Positions 33,823-41,975 of a stretch of DNA of 64,000 bases are shown here, piece by piece. Numbering within the stretch: the first letter of the stretch is position 1; each line of letters opens with the position of its first letter. Made by a program: the position numbers and the translations under genes. The stretch comes from an uncultured Alistipes sp. (GTDB lineage: Bacteria > Bacteroidota > Bacteroidia > Bacteroidales > Rikenellaceae): contig CANASP010000003.1 of assembly GCA_947364365.1 (NCBI GenBank), positions 1 to 64,000 on the forward strand. The letters run 5' to 3'. The notes under the pieces are model-generated. The model was not told the DNA's origin, searched no databases, and was given only the letters and a program-made list of their open reading frames with translations.

Positions 33823-35127
33823 CTAACGGAACAACATCGTGAAGGTGACCCGCTCGGGGGTGTTGACCGTCAGGCGCAGCGAACCTTCGTGGAGCTGCAT
33901 GATGCGGCGCGAGACGCTCAGGCCGATGCCCGACCCGTCGGGCTTGGTCGAGAAGAAGGGGGTGAAGATGTTCTCGGCCGTCTCGGGCGGAATGGCGCCG
34001 CCGTTGTTGCTGATCTCGATCACGACGTTTTCCCGGGCATCGATGCGCGAGGCGATCTCGATGCAGCCGTCCGGACGCGTGCCGACCGCCTCGCAGGCGT
34101 TCTTGAGCAGGTTGACCGCCACCTGCCCCACCAGCCGGGGATCGGCGTAGAGCAGCGTATCGGCGGGTTCGACCGAAACGACGGTGCGGATCGAGGCGGG
34201 AACGGCGAGCGCCACGGCCTGGTCGATCCACGGACGCAGCTCGAAGGGCTCCTTGCGCGGCTCGGGGATCCGGGTGAAGCGCCGGAAATTCTCGACGAAC
34301 GACATGAGCCGGCGGCCCGTGTCGCCGATCGTGCGCAGGCCGCGCATGAGGTCGGCATCGAGCGGCGCGTCGGTACGCAACAGTGTCTCGCTGAGCGAGG
34401 TGATGGGCGAGAGCGAGTTCATGATCTCGTGGGTGAGGATGCGTGTCAGACGGCTCCAGGTCTCGACCTGCACGGCATCCATCTCGTTGTCGATGTCGGT
34501 GACCGCGACGATGCGCAGCCGCTTGTTCTCCAGACAGATGCCCGCGCAGTTCATCGTGAGGGTAGCCTCGCCCATCTCGTCGCGGCATGCGGCGCGGCAG
34601 CGTCCGCCCGGACGGATGTCGCGCAGCGCACGGTAGACCTCGGCCGCAGGAACCCGGATCTGACGGATGTGCGTGAGCCGCGGCAGGCCGAAGATGCGCA
34701 GCGCCTCGCCGTTGGCCTGGTAGACGTTGCCCGCCTCGTCGAGCGTCAGCAGCCCCGCGCCGGCATGCTCCATGATGAGCTGGTAGTAGCGCTCGCGCTC
34801 CTCGGCGCGCTGCTTGGCATGGGCCAGGATCTCCTTGATGCGGTTGAGCGAGGCGTTGAGCAGGCGGTCGTCGACGCGCCGCGACCCCTCGCGGAAACGG
34901 AAGGCGAAGTCGTCGTTCTCCACCGCGTTGAACATGAAGTGGACGCGGCTCACCACGTCGCGGAAGAGCCGCACGAGCCGCACGAAGGTCCAGACGAGGA
35001 GCGGCAGGAGCAGGATCGAGGCGGGGTACCATCCGCGCGCCAGCGTCCAGCCCAGCGCCGCGGAGCCCAGGGCCAACGACACGGCATAGGAGGCCGCCGC
35101 ACGGCCCGAAGCAGCCTGAAGACTCAT
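33823..35127 (-). CDS. NtrY/AtoS-like sensor histidine kinase of the export operon
   Basis: A 434-residue kinase with two N-terminal TM helices (~13-55), a HAMP-like linker, a PAS domain (~110-215) and HisKA with H233 in THEIMNSLSP. The HATPase domain has N343 (LLKNACEA). Its G1 box reads SNNGGAIP, with Asn where Asp usually contacts adenine, a change I recall in similar Bacteroidetes kinases. The KPDGSGIGLSVS lid is intact. It lacks a large periplasmic sensor, so it may sense within the membrane or cytoplasm. The start overlaps the NtrC-type gene by 4 bp (ATGA), marking a cognate pair. Confidence 0.92.
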   Translation of the reverse strand: MSLQAASGRAAASYAVSLALGSAALGWTLARGWYPASILLLPLLVWTFVRLVRLFRDVVSRVHFMFNAVENDDFAFRFREGSRRVDDRLLNASLNRIKEILAHAKQRAEERERYYQLIMEHAGAGLLTLDEAGNVYQANGEALRIFGLPRLTHIRQIRVPAAEVYRALRDIRPGGRCRAACRDEMGEATLTMNCAGICLENKRLRIVAVTDIDNEMDAVQVETWSRLTRILTHEIMNSLSPITSLSETLLRTDAPLDADLMRGLRTIGDTGRRLMSFVENFRRFTRIPEPRKEPFELRPWIDQAVALAVPASIRTVVSVEPADTLLYADPRLVGQVAVNLLKNACEAVGTRPDGCIEIASRIDARENVVIEISNNGGAIPPETAENIFTPFFSTKPDGSGIGLSVSRRIMQLHEGSLRLTVNTPERVTFTMLFR

Positions 35128-36479
35128 AATCCGTAGCGTTTGATCTTGTTGTAGAGCGTCTGGCGCGTGATCCCCAGCTGCTGGGCCACGGCCGAAAGGT
35201 TGCCGCCGTGGTGCTCGATCGCCCGGGCGATCATGCGGCGTTCCATCTCCTCCAGCGTCGAAATCCCGTCGAGCGCGACCGCCGGCGGCGCCGGACGCAA
35301 CAACAGTTCGGAGGGGGCGATCCGCTGCCCCTCGGACATGATGACCGCCTTCTCGACGGTGTGTTGCAGCTCGCGGATGTTGCCCGCCCAGGGGTAGGCC
35401 TCCATCTGCCGCTCGGCCTCGGGTTCGAACCCGACGAGCGGCTTGTGGTATTTGGCGGCATAGCGTTCGAGGAAACGCACGGCCAGCGGCACGATATCCT
35501 CGCGACGCTGGCGCAGCGGCGGCAGGTCGATGTGGATGGTGTTGATGCGGTAGAGCAGGTCCTCGCGGAACGTCCCCTCGCCGACCATCTCGAAGAGGTT
35601 GCGGTTGGTGGCCGAGACCAGACGGATGTCGACCGCCACGGGGAGGTTGCTGCCCACGCGGACGATGCGGCCGCTCTGGATCGCCGTGAGGAGTTTCGAC
35701 TGGAGGTGGAGCGGCAGGTTGCCGATCTCGTCGAGGAAGAGCGTGCCGCGGTGGGCCACCTCGAACTTGCCCGCGCGGTCGGCGCGGGCGTCGGTGAAGG
35801 CCCCCTTGACATGGCCGAAGAGCTCGCTCTCGAACAGCGTCTCGGGCACGGCGCCCATGTCGACCGAGACCATCAGCTCGCCGCTGCGGGCCGAACGGCG
35901 GTGGATCTCGCGCGCCAACATCTCCTTGCCCGTGCCGTTCTCGCCCGTCAGGAGGATGTTGGCGTCGGTCGAGGCCACCTTCTCGACGATCTCGCGGATG
36001 CGCGTCATCGCGGGGCTCGTGCCCCAGAACATCGGCTCCTCGGGCGCGAGCGAGCGGCGGATCTCCTTGAGGTGCTTCACCTCGCGCTCGGAGCGGGCCA
36101 GCTTGCAGGCGTTGCGCAGCGAGGCGACCAGCCGGTCGTTGTCCCACGGCTTGACCACGAAATCGACCGCTCCGTCGCGCATGGCCCTCACGGCCAGGTC
36201 GACGTCGGCATAGGCCGTGAAGAGCACCACCTTGACGTCGGGGCGCCGGGCGTGGATCTCGCGCAGCCAGTAGATCCCCTCGTTGCCGGTGTTGATCCCG
36301 GCCGAGAAGTTCATGTCGAGCAGCACGACGTCGACGGGCTCCTCGCGCAGGGCCGCAGCCAGCCGGTTGGGCGTGGGGAGCGTCACCACGCGGGCGAAAT
36401 ATTTTTCGAGCAGCAGACGCAGCGCAGCCAGAATGCTGCGGTTGTCGTCGACGACCAGTACGTTGCCTTCCTTGACCAT
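35124..36479 (-). CDS. NtrC-family sigma-54-dependent response regulator
   Basis: A 451-residue activator. The receiver domain has D11/D12, phospho-acceptor D55 and K110. The AAA+ domain has Walker A GENGTGKE (179-186), the sigma-54-contact loop GAFTDA (226-231) and Walker B LFLDEIG. The Fis-type HTH at the end is NLSAVAQQLGITRQTLYNKIKRY. It is divergent from the tolC operon, which has a sigma-54 promoter, so it very likely activates that operon. It precedes the kinase in the same transcript. No clear promoter for its own transcript was seen. Confidence 0.95.
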   Translation of the reverse strand: MVKEGNVLVVDDNRSILAALRLLLEKYFARVVTLPTPNRLAAALREEPVDVVLLDMNFSAGINTGNEGIYWLREIHARRPDVKVVLFTAYADVDLAVRAMRDGAVDFVVKPWDNDRLVASLRNACKLARSEREVKHLKEIRRSLAPEEPMFWGTSPAMTRIREIVEKVASTDANILLTGENGTGKEMLAREIHRRSARSGELMVSVDMGAVPETLFESELFGHVKGAFTDARADRAGKFEVAHRGTLFLDEIGNLPLHLQSKLLTAIQSGRIVRVGSNLPVAVDIRLVSATNRNLFEMVGEGTFREDLLYRINTIHIDLPPLRQRREDIVPLAVRFLERYAAKYHKPLVGFEPEAERQMEAYPWAGNIRELQHTVEKAVIMSEGQRIAPSELLLRPAPPAVALDGISTLEEMERRMIARAIEHHGGNLSAVAQQLGITRQTLYNKIKRYGL

Positions 36480-36557
36480 GATTTTCGGGGGTTGATGCGG
36501 CTAAAATAGCGTTAAATTCGCGAAAAAATCCGCCGCGAGTCCACAAAATTTACAGCC

Positions 36558-36576
36558 GTGTCAAAAATATTTACAC
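36558..36576. promoter_or_regulatory. Candidate upstream activator site (GTGT-N11-ACAC)
   Basis: An AT-rich inverted repeat with GTGT and ACAC arms lies ~60 bp upstream of the sigma-54 -24 element, in the gap between the activator gene and tolC. NtrC-type activators bind such dyads, usually 80-150 bp from the promoter. Related TTTACA-like words occur nearby. This is inference from position and symmetry only. Confidence 0.35.
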
Positions 36577-36629
36577 ATTCGTTTGCCACTAAATACACAA
36601 CTAACTAATCTTCAACGAAATAAAATTTA

Positions 36630-36646
36630 TGGCACGGTTTCGGCAC
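36630..36646 (+). promoter_or_regulatory. Sigma-54 (-24/-12) promoter of the tolC-hlyD-permease operon
   Basis: TGGCACG-GTTT-CGGCA matches the sigma-54 consensus TGGCACG-N4-TTGCA with a perfect -24 element and the obligatory GG-N10-GC spacing (GG 36631-36632, GC 36643-36644). The start point would be near 36656, about 24 nt before the tolC ATG. The adjacent divergent gene encodes a sigma-54 activator, which strongly supports the assignment. Confidence 0.82.
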
Positions 36647-36679
36647 GTATGCGAGGCAAAGTTACCACACCCGAAAACC

Positions 36680-38032
36680 ATGAAGAAACGCCCGATTTCG
36701 CTCTTTCTGCTGTCTATTTTATGGACAGCGGCGACCGCACAGACACCCGCCGCGACCGACGCCGCGGCACGGCCCATGACGCTCGACGACTGCATGACCT
36801 ACGCCGTGGAACACAGCCACGCCGTGCGCCAGCAGGACTACACCAACGCCAACTACCGCCAGGAGTATATCGAGTCGATCGCCTCGCTCACCCCGTCGCT
36901 GGGCAGCTCCGTGGGGGCTTCGACCAGCTTCGGCCGCGCGGCCGACCCCGAGACCAACACCTACACCAACACCTCGTCGTTCAACCACTCCTACGGCGTA
37001 TCGGGCAGCATGACCCTCTTCGCCGGCTGGAGCGGCATCAACACGCTGCGCGCCGCCAAGGTGATGCGGCTGATGGGCATGGAGGAGCTGCAACGCATCC
37101 GCGACGAGGTGGCGTTGCAGACCATGGAGGCCTACTTCGACGTGGTCTACTACACCGAGGCCGTGCGGCTGGCCGCGGAGCAGCTCGCCACCAGCACGGC
37201 CAACGCCGAGAAGGGGCGCAAGCAGCTCGAACTGGGACTCAAGAGCGCGGCCGACGTGGCCGAGCTCGACGCCCAGCGCGCCGCGGACGACTACCTGCTC
37301 ACGCAGCAGGAGAACAACCTCGAACTGGCGCGCATCACGCTGGCCGAGCGGATGAACTACCCCGCCGACGACACCCTGGAGGTCGACACGCGGATCGATA
37401 TCGAGACGCCCGCAGGCACGGCCCCCTACGACGAGGTGCTGACCTACGCCCTCGACCACCATCCCAAGGCATTGAGCGCCGCCTACGACGAGCGGCAGAG
37501 CCGGTTGCAGCTCTCGGCGGTACGCGGCCGCCAGCTCCCCTCGATAAGCGTCGGCGGCGGATTCTCGACCAACTTCTTCAAGAACATCGACGACTGGTCG
37601 CTCTACGCCTCCTACGGCAACCAGCTGCGCGACAACCGCAGCTACTACTTCTCGGCGCAGCTCTCGATCCCGCTCTTCAGCGGATTGACCCGCCGCACGG
37701 CCGTCAACCGCGCACGCAACAACTACCGCATCGCCCAGGAGCGCCGCCAGCAGACGCTGCGCGCACTGGAGAGCGAGGTGGCGCAGGCCTACCAGCAGAT
37801 GCAGGGCACGGGCAAGGAGCTGGTGCAGGCCACGCGCAAGTCGTCGGCCGCCGAGCTGGCCTACCGCGCCGCCGAGGGGAAATACGCGCGGGGCATGATC
37901 TCGACCTTCGACCTCCAGACGGCCTCGAACAACCTGCTCCAGGCCCGCTCGGAGCGGCTGCGCGCGCGGCTGCAATACATCGTCAAGACGCGCCTGGTGG
38001 AGTACTACAACGGCCGGCCGCTCATCAGGTGA
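36680..38032 (+). CDS. TolC-family outer membrane efflux protein
   Basis: Outer-membrane channel of 450 residues. It has a signal peptide (1-20, LLSILWTAATA) and two outer-membrane-efflux-protein repeats with long helical regions, starting LDDCMTYAVEHSHAVRQQ. ATG 36680 is chosen because an upstream in-frame ATG at 36629 lies inside the promoter and would destroy the signal peptide. It is first in the operon with the HlyD-type adaptor, six permeases and the ATPase, giving a tripartite system across both membranes. The cargo is unknown. Confidence 0.93.
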   Translation: MKKRPISLFLLSILWTAATAQTPAATDAAARPMTLDDCMTYAVEHSHAVRQQDYTNANYRQEYIESIASLTPSLGSSVGASTSFGRAADPETNTYTNTSSFNHSYGVSGSMTLFAGWSGINTLRAAKVMRLMGMEELQRIRDEVALQTMEAYFDVVYYTEAVRLAAEQLATSTANAEKGRKQLELGLKSAADVAELDAQRAADDYLLTQQENNLELARITLAERMNYPADDTLEVDTRIDIETPAGTAPYDEVLTYALDHHPKALSAAYDERQSRLQLSAVRGRQLPSISVGGGFSTNFFKNIDDWSLYASYGNQLRDNRSYYFSAQLSIPLFSGLTRRTAVNRARNNYRIAQERRQQTLRALESEVAQAYQQMQGTGKELVQATRKSSAAELAYRAAEGKYARGMISTFDLQTASNNLLQARSERLRARLQYIVKTRLVEYYNGRPLIR

Positions 38033-38069
38033 CAAGCGAAGCGCTCTTCGGGCTCTCCCGAAGGGCGGC

Positions 38070-38147
38070 GGCCCGCAACCTCCCGGCGCGGAGGGCCGCT
38101 CTTGTCGCTGTCGCTCGAAGAGCCGCCTCCGCCGGCTGCGGACCGAG
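38070..38147 (-). repeat. Dispersed repeat module A (minus orientation)
   Basis: In the 170-bp gap between the tolC-type and hlyD-type genes, the minus strand reads GGTCCGCAGCCGGCGGAGG onward, as in the copy at 15164. Its position inside an operon means it would be transcribed as an mRNA spacer. Confidence 0.65.
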
Positions 38148-38202
38148 AACCCGCCGGCGACATGAAAAACAAACAACCCGTAATCAATAAAAACGCACAA
38201 TA

Positions 38203-39468
38203 ATGGACATCCGAATCGAAAAGAAAAAGGGGCTGCGGGCCCTGCTGACCACCAAGCGCGGAATCCCCTATACCGCGGGCGCGCTCTTCCTCGTCTTCGT
38301 CGCATGGCTGCTGCTGCGCGACCACTCGTCGACGCTGCGCATCGACGCGCGGACGATCTCGATCGGCACGGTCGTGCGCGGCGAGTTCAACGACTACATC
38401 CGCGTATCGGGCCAGGTGCAGCCGATCACCACCGTGCAGCTCAGTCCGCTCGAGTCGGGCATCGTCGAGCGGCTGGTGGTCGAGGAGGGGACCTCGGTCA
38501 AGCGGGGCGACGTGCTGGTCGAGCTGAGCAACACGGCCCTGACGCTGGAGATCCTCAACAGCGAGGCCGAGCTGGCCGAGAAGCAGAACATCCTGCGCAA
38601 CACGCTCATCTCGATGGAGCAGGAGAAGCTGACGCTCCGCCAGAACAAGGCGCAGCTCGACTTCGACGTGGCGCGCAAGCGGCGCACGTTCGAGCAGAAC
38701 GACGAGCTCTACCGCGCGCAGCTGATCGCCCGCGAGGAGTGGTTGCAGGCCAAGGAGGAGTACGAGCTGGCCGAGAAGCAGCGCGAGCTGAACGTCGAGC
38801 GGCAGAAGCAGGACTCGCTCTACCGCTCGGTGCAGATCGAGCAGATGGAGGACAACCTCGACAACATGAAGCGCAACATGCAGCTCATCCGCGAGCGCAT
38901 CGGCAACCTGGCGGTCAAGTCGCCCATCGACGGCGAGGTGGGCCTGTTGGACGTCGTGCTGGGCCAGTCGGTCTCGACGGGCATGAAGATCGGCCAGATC
39001 AACGACCTGCGCGACTACAAGATCGAGGCGCAGATCGACGAGAGCTACATCGACCGCGTGCGCGCGGGGCTGGAGGCGAGCTTCGAGCGCCAGGACAGCA
39101 GCTACACGGCGCGCCTGCGCAAGGTCTACCCCGAGGTGCGCAGCGGGCAGTTCCGCGCCGACTTCAACTTCGTGGGGGCGCGCCCGGCCAACATCCGCAG
39201 CGGCCAGACCTACTACCTCCACCTCCAGCTGGGCCAGCCCACCGAGGCGGTCATCATCCCCCGCGGCTCGTTCTACCAGACCACGGGCGGCGCCTGGATC
39301 TACGTGGTCGACGCCGACGGCAAGCACGCCTACAAGCGCCCGATCCGCATCGGACGGCAGAACCCCCAGTACTACGAGGTGGTCGAGGGGCTCGATCCGG
39401 GCGAGCGGGTCATCGTCTCGGGATACGAGAACTACGGCGGCAACGACGTGCTGATACTCAACGAATAA
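38203..39468 (+). CDS. HlyD/MacA-type periplasmic adaptor protein
   Basis: Membrane fusion protein of 421 residues with a basic cytoplasmic start and one TM helix (~22-38). A biotinyl-lipoyl-like half-motif (SPLESGIVERLVVEEGTSVKRGDVL) leads into a long coiled coil (~120-230), and beta-barrel and membrane-proximal domains follow. It would join the TolC-type channel to the FtsX/MacB-type permeases. It is preceded by a repeat-containing gap and followed by a G9 tract before the first permease. Confidence 0.92.
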   Translation: MDIRIEKKKGLRALLTTKRGIPYTAGALFLVFVAWLLLRDHSSTLRIDARTISIGTVVRGEFNDYIRVSGQVQPITTVQLSPLESGIVERLVVEEGTSVKRGDVLVELSNTALTLEILNSEAELAEKQNILRNTLISMEQEKLTLRQNKAQLDFDVARKRRTFEQNDELYRAQLIAREEWLQAKEEYELAEKQRELNVERQKQDSLYRSVQIEQMEDNLDNMKRNMQLIRERIGNLAVKSPIDGEVGLLDVVLGQSVSTGMKIGQINDLRDYKIEAQIDESYIDRVRAGLEASFERQDSSYTARLRKVYPEVRSGQFRADFNFVGARPANIRSGQTYYLHLQLGQPTEAVIIPRGSFYQTTGGAWIYVVDADGKHAYKRPIRIGRQNPQYYEVVEGLDPGERVIVSGYENYGGNDVLILNE

Positions 39469-39473
39469 CAACC

Positions 39474-39482
39474 GGGGGGGGG
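39474..39482 (+). repeat. G9 homopolymer between adaptor and first permease genes
   Basis: Nine consecutive G residues lie 5 bp after the adaptor stop codon, followed by CAATTCCGCCCC, which can fold back on the G-run. It is the longest homopolymer I noticed in the window and sits in the leader of the first permease. Confidence 0.9.
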
Positions 39483-39523
39483 CAATTCCGCCCCGGCAAT
39501 ACACCACCCTCAACAACGACATC

Positions 39524-41962
39524 ATGACCATCCTCTTCAAAAACCTCCGGACCTCGCTGCTGCGCTACCCCACCTCCGCCGCACTCAACGTCGCGGGCCT
39601 CACGGTGGCCTTCGCCGCCTTCGTCGTCATCCTCATGCAGGTGCGCTACGAGCGGAGCTTCGACGCCTGGATCCCCGACGCCGCATGCGTCTACCGCGTC
39701 GAACTCGCCTACGCCGAGGAGGGCCCGTTCCAGGTCTGCGTGAGCCACCCGCTCGTCAACACGCTGACTACCGCGTCGCCCCACATCGTGGCCGGGGCGC
39801 TCTGCGAGACGGGCGACCACCTCGACATGGAGCTGCGCATCGACCACCCCAACGGCAAGCAGGATTTCTACCACGAGCACGCGATGCGCTGCACGCCCGA
39901 GCTGCTCGAGGTGCTGGGTCTCCGCCTCGCCGAGGGCGATGTCGAAGGGCTGAAGGAGACCCGGGGCGTGCTGCTCCCCCGCTCGACGGCCCGCCGCATG
40001 TTCGGCGACGGACCGGCCGTGGGGCGGCTTCTGCACCAGAGCGGGAAGATGGCCACGGTGATGGGCAACCCGGGCGACGACGCGACCTTCGTCGTGAGCG
40101 GCGTCTACGAGGATCTCCCCGCCAACTCGATCTTCGACAACGTGATCATCTGGGGCCATCCCTGGTACAACAGCTACAAGGGCAACTGCAACTACATGTG
40201 TTTCGTGCGCATCGACCGGCCGGAGGCGCTGCCCGAGGTCGAAGAGCGGCTGAAGGAGGCGACGCGCGCCTTCTACGCCGACTGGCTGGGCCAGGACTCG
40301 AAGGCCACCGTCCGCCTGACGGCCGTGCGCGACATCTACTACCAGAACGACGCCCAGTACGAAATGCTGCCCCGCAAGGGCAACCGGGCGATCACGACGG
40401 TGCTGCTGGCCATCGCGCTGCTGATCGTCGCCATCGCCTCGATCAACTACGTCAACTTCGCCTCGGCGATGGCCCCCGTGCGGATGAAGATGGTCAACCT
40501 GCAAAAGATCATGGGCGCAGGATCAGCCACGCTGCGCGCGGCGCTCGTCGCCGAGTCGGTGGCGATCGCCGCGATCTCCTACCTGCTGGCACTCGTGCTG
40601 ACGGCTGCGCTGGGCGACACGCCCCTAGCCGACTGCGTAGATGCCGACATGACGCTCGGAGCCAACCTGCCGCTCCTCGGCGGCAGCGCGCTCGTGGCGC
40701 TCGCCGTGGGGCTCGTCGCCGGACTCTACCCGGCGCTCTACATGACCTCGCAGCGGCCGATCGTGGCCGTCAAGGGGTCGTTCGGCTCGTCGGCCGCGGG
40801 GAAAACCTACCGCACGGCGCTCGTCGGGGTGCAGTATGCCATCTCGACCGCACTGATCGTCGCCGCCCTCTTCATCAACCTCCAGAACCGCTACCTCCAG
40901 CGCCTGACCACGGGCTACGACCGCGAGCAGGTGGTCGTGGCGACCCTTACGCCCGGCGTCTACGCCCGACGCGACGCGCTGGTCGACGATCTGAAGGCTT
41001 TCGCCGGGATCGACGAGGTGGCCTTCGCCTACCAGAAGTTCGGCGGCGAGGAGCAGAAGCTGATGGGCTGGGGCCGCGGCTACCGCGACATCGAGGGCGG
41101 CATCGAGTACAAGGTGCTGCTCACCACGCCCGAATTCCTGCGCGTGCTGGGCATCCGCCCCTCGGAGGGGCGCGACTTCACCGAGGCCGACCGCCTGCGC
41201 GAACCCTGCTCCTATGTCTTCAACCAGACGGCCCGCCGCCGCTGGGATATGCGGGTGGGCGACTACGTCTCGCAGAACGACCTCGCGGGCGGAGCGCACA
41301 TAGCGGGCTGGGGCGAGGTCATCGGCTTCCTGCCCGACGACGTATGCGCCTACTCGCGCCACCGCAGCGAGGAGCCCTTCGCCTGCTGCGTCTTCGGCAC
41401 GCTCAACTGGGGCGACGACCTGATGATGCCCTACTGCTACGTGCGCATCGCCCCAGGCACGGATCTCGGGGCCGCGGCCGACCACATCCGCAAGGCCATC
41501 GACCGCATCTCGCCCTTCGGCGCCGACATCGAATTTCTCGACTCGGTGGTCGACTCGCTCTACCGCAAGGACCGCAAGGTGGGGCTGCTCGTCACGCTCT
41601 TCTCGGCACTGGCGATCGCCATCTCGCTCATGGGCGTCTTCGGGCTGGTGCTCTTCGAGACGCAGCGCCGCCGCAAGGAGATCGGCATCCGCAAGGTCAA
41701 CGGCGCCACGTCGGCCTCGATTCTGGCGATGTTCAACCGCCGTTTCGCAGCGATCGCCGTCGGCGGATTCGTCGTCGGCGCGCCGCTGGCCGGCTGGGGC
41801 GTCGCGCGATGGCTCGAAGGATTCGTCTCGGGCGTGGCACTCCACGCCTGGGTCTTCGCCGCGGCGCTGCTCATCGTCGGAGGCATCACCGCCGCGACGG
41901 TCACCGTACGCTCGTGGCGCGCGGCCAACGAAGACCCCGTGCGCTCCATAAAAACCGAATAA
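39524..41962 (+). CDS. FtsX/MacB-type ABC permease 1
   Basis: An 812-residue permease made of two MacB-type halves. An N-terminal TM (~21-41) is followed by a periplasmic MacB_PCD region and an FtsX TM block (~290-430). A second periplasmic region follows, then an FtsX block ending SLMGVFGLVLFETQRRRKEIGIRKVNGA and the tail EDPVRSIKTE. The C-terminal half is close to permeases 4-6, while the N-terminus is less similar. It should work with the ATPase encoded at the operon's end. Substrate unknown. Confidence 0.9.
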   Translation: MTILFKNLRTSLLRYPTSAALNVAGLTVAFAAFVVILMQVRYERSFDAWIPDAACVYRVELAYAEEGPFQVCVSHPLVNTLTTASPHIVAGALCETGDHLDMELRIDHPNGKQDFYHEHAMRCTPELLEVLGLRLAEGDVEGLKETRGVLLPRSTARRMFGDGPAVGRLLHQSGKMATVMGNPGDDATFVVSGVYEDLPANSIFDNVIIWGHPWYNSYKGNCNYMCFVRIDRPEALPEVEERLKEATRAFYADWLGQDSKATVRLTAVRDIYYQNDAQYEMLPRKGNRAITTVLLAIALLIVAIASINYVNFASAMAPVRMKMVNLQKIMGAGSATLRAALVAESVAIAAISYLLALVLTAALGDTPLADCVDADMTLGANLPLLGGSALVALAVGLVAGLYPALYMTSQRPIVAVKGSFGSSAAGKTYRTALVGVQYAISTALIVAALFINLQNRYLQRLTTGYDREQVVVATLTPGVYARRDALVDDLKAFAGIDEVAFAYQKFGGEEQKLMGWGRGYRDIEGGIEYKVLLTTPEFLRVLGIRPSEGRDFTEADRLREPCSYVFNQTARRRWDMRVGDYVSQNDLAGGAHIAGWGEVIGFLPDDVCAYSRHRSEEPFACCVFGTLNWGDDLMMPYCYVRIAPGTDLGAAADHIRKAIDRISPFGADIEFLDSVVDSLYRKDRKVGLLVTLFSALAIAISLMGVFGLVLFETQRRRKEIGIRKVNGATSASILAMFNRRFAAIAVGGFVVGAPLAGWGVARWLEGFVSGVALHAWVFAAALLIVGGITAATVTVRSWRAANEDPVRSIKTE

Positions 41963-41975
41963 AACACCGACAACG

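Noticed and set aside
36629..36679. An upstream ATG extending the TolC-type protein by 17 residues
   Set aside because: The ATG is part of the sigma-54 promoter and would put a charged stretch ahead of the signal peptide. The ATG at 36680 gives a proper signal sequence.
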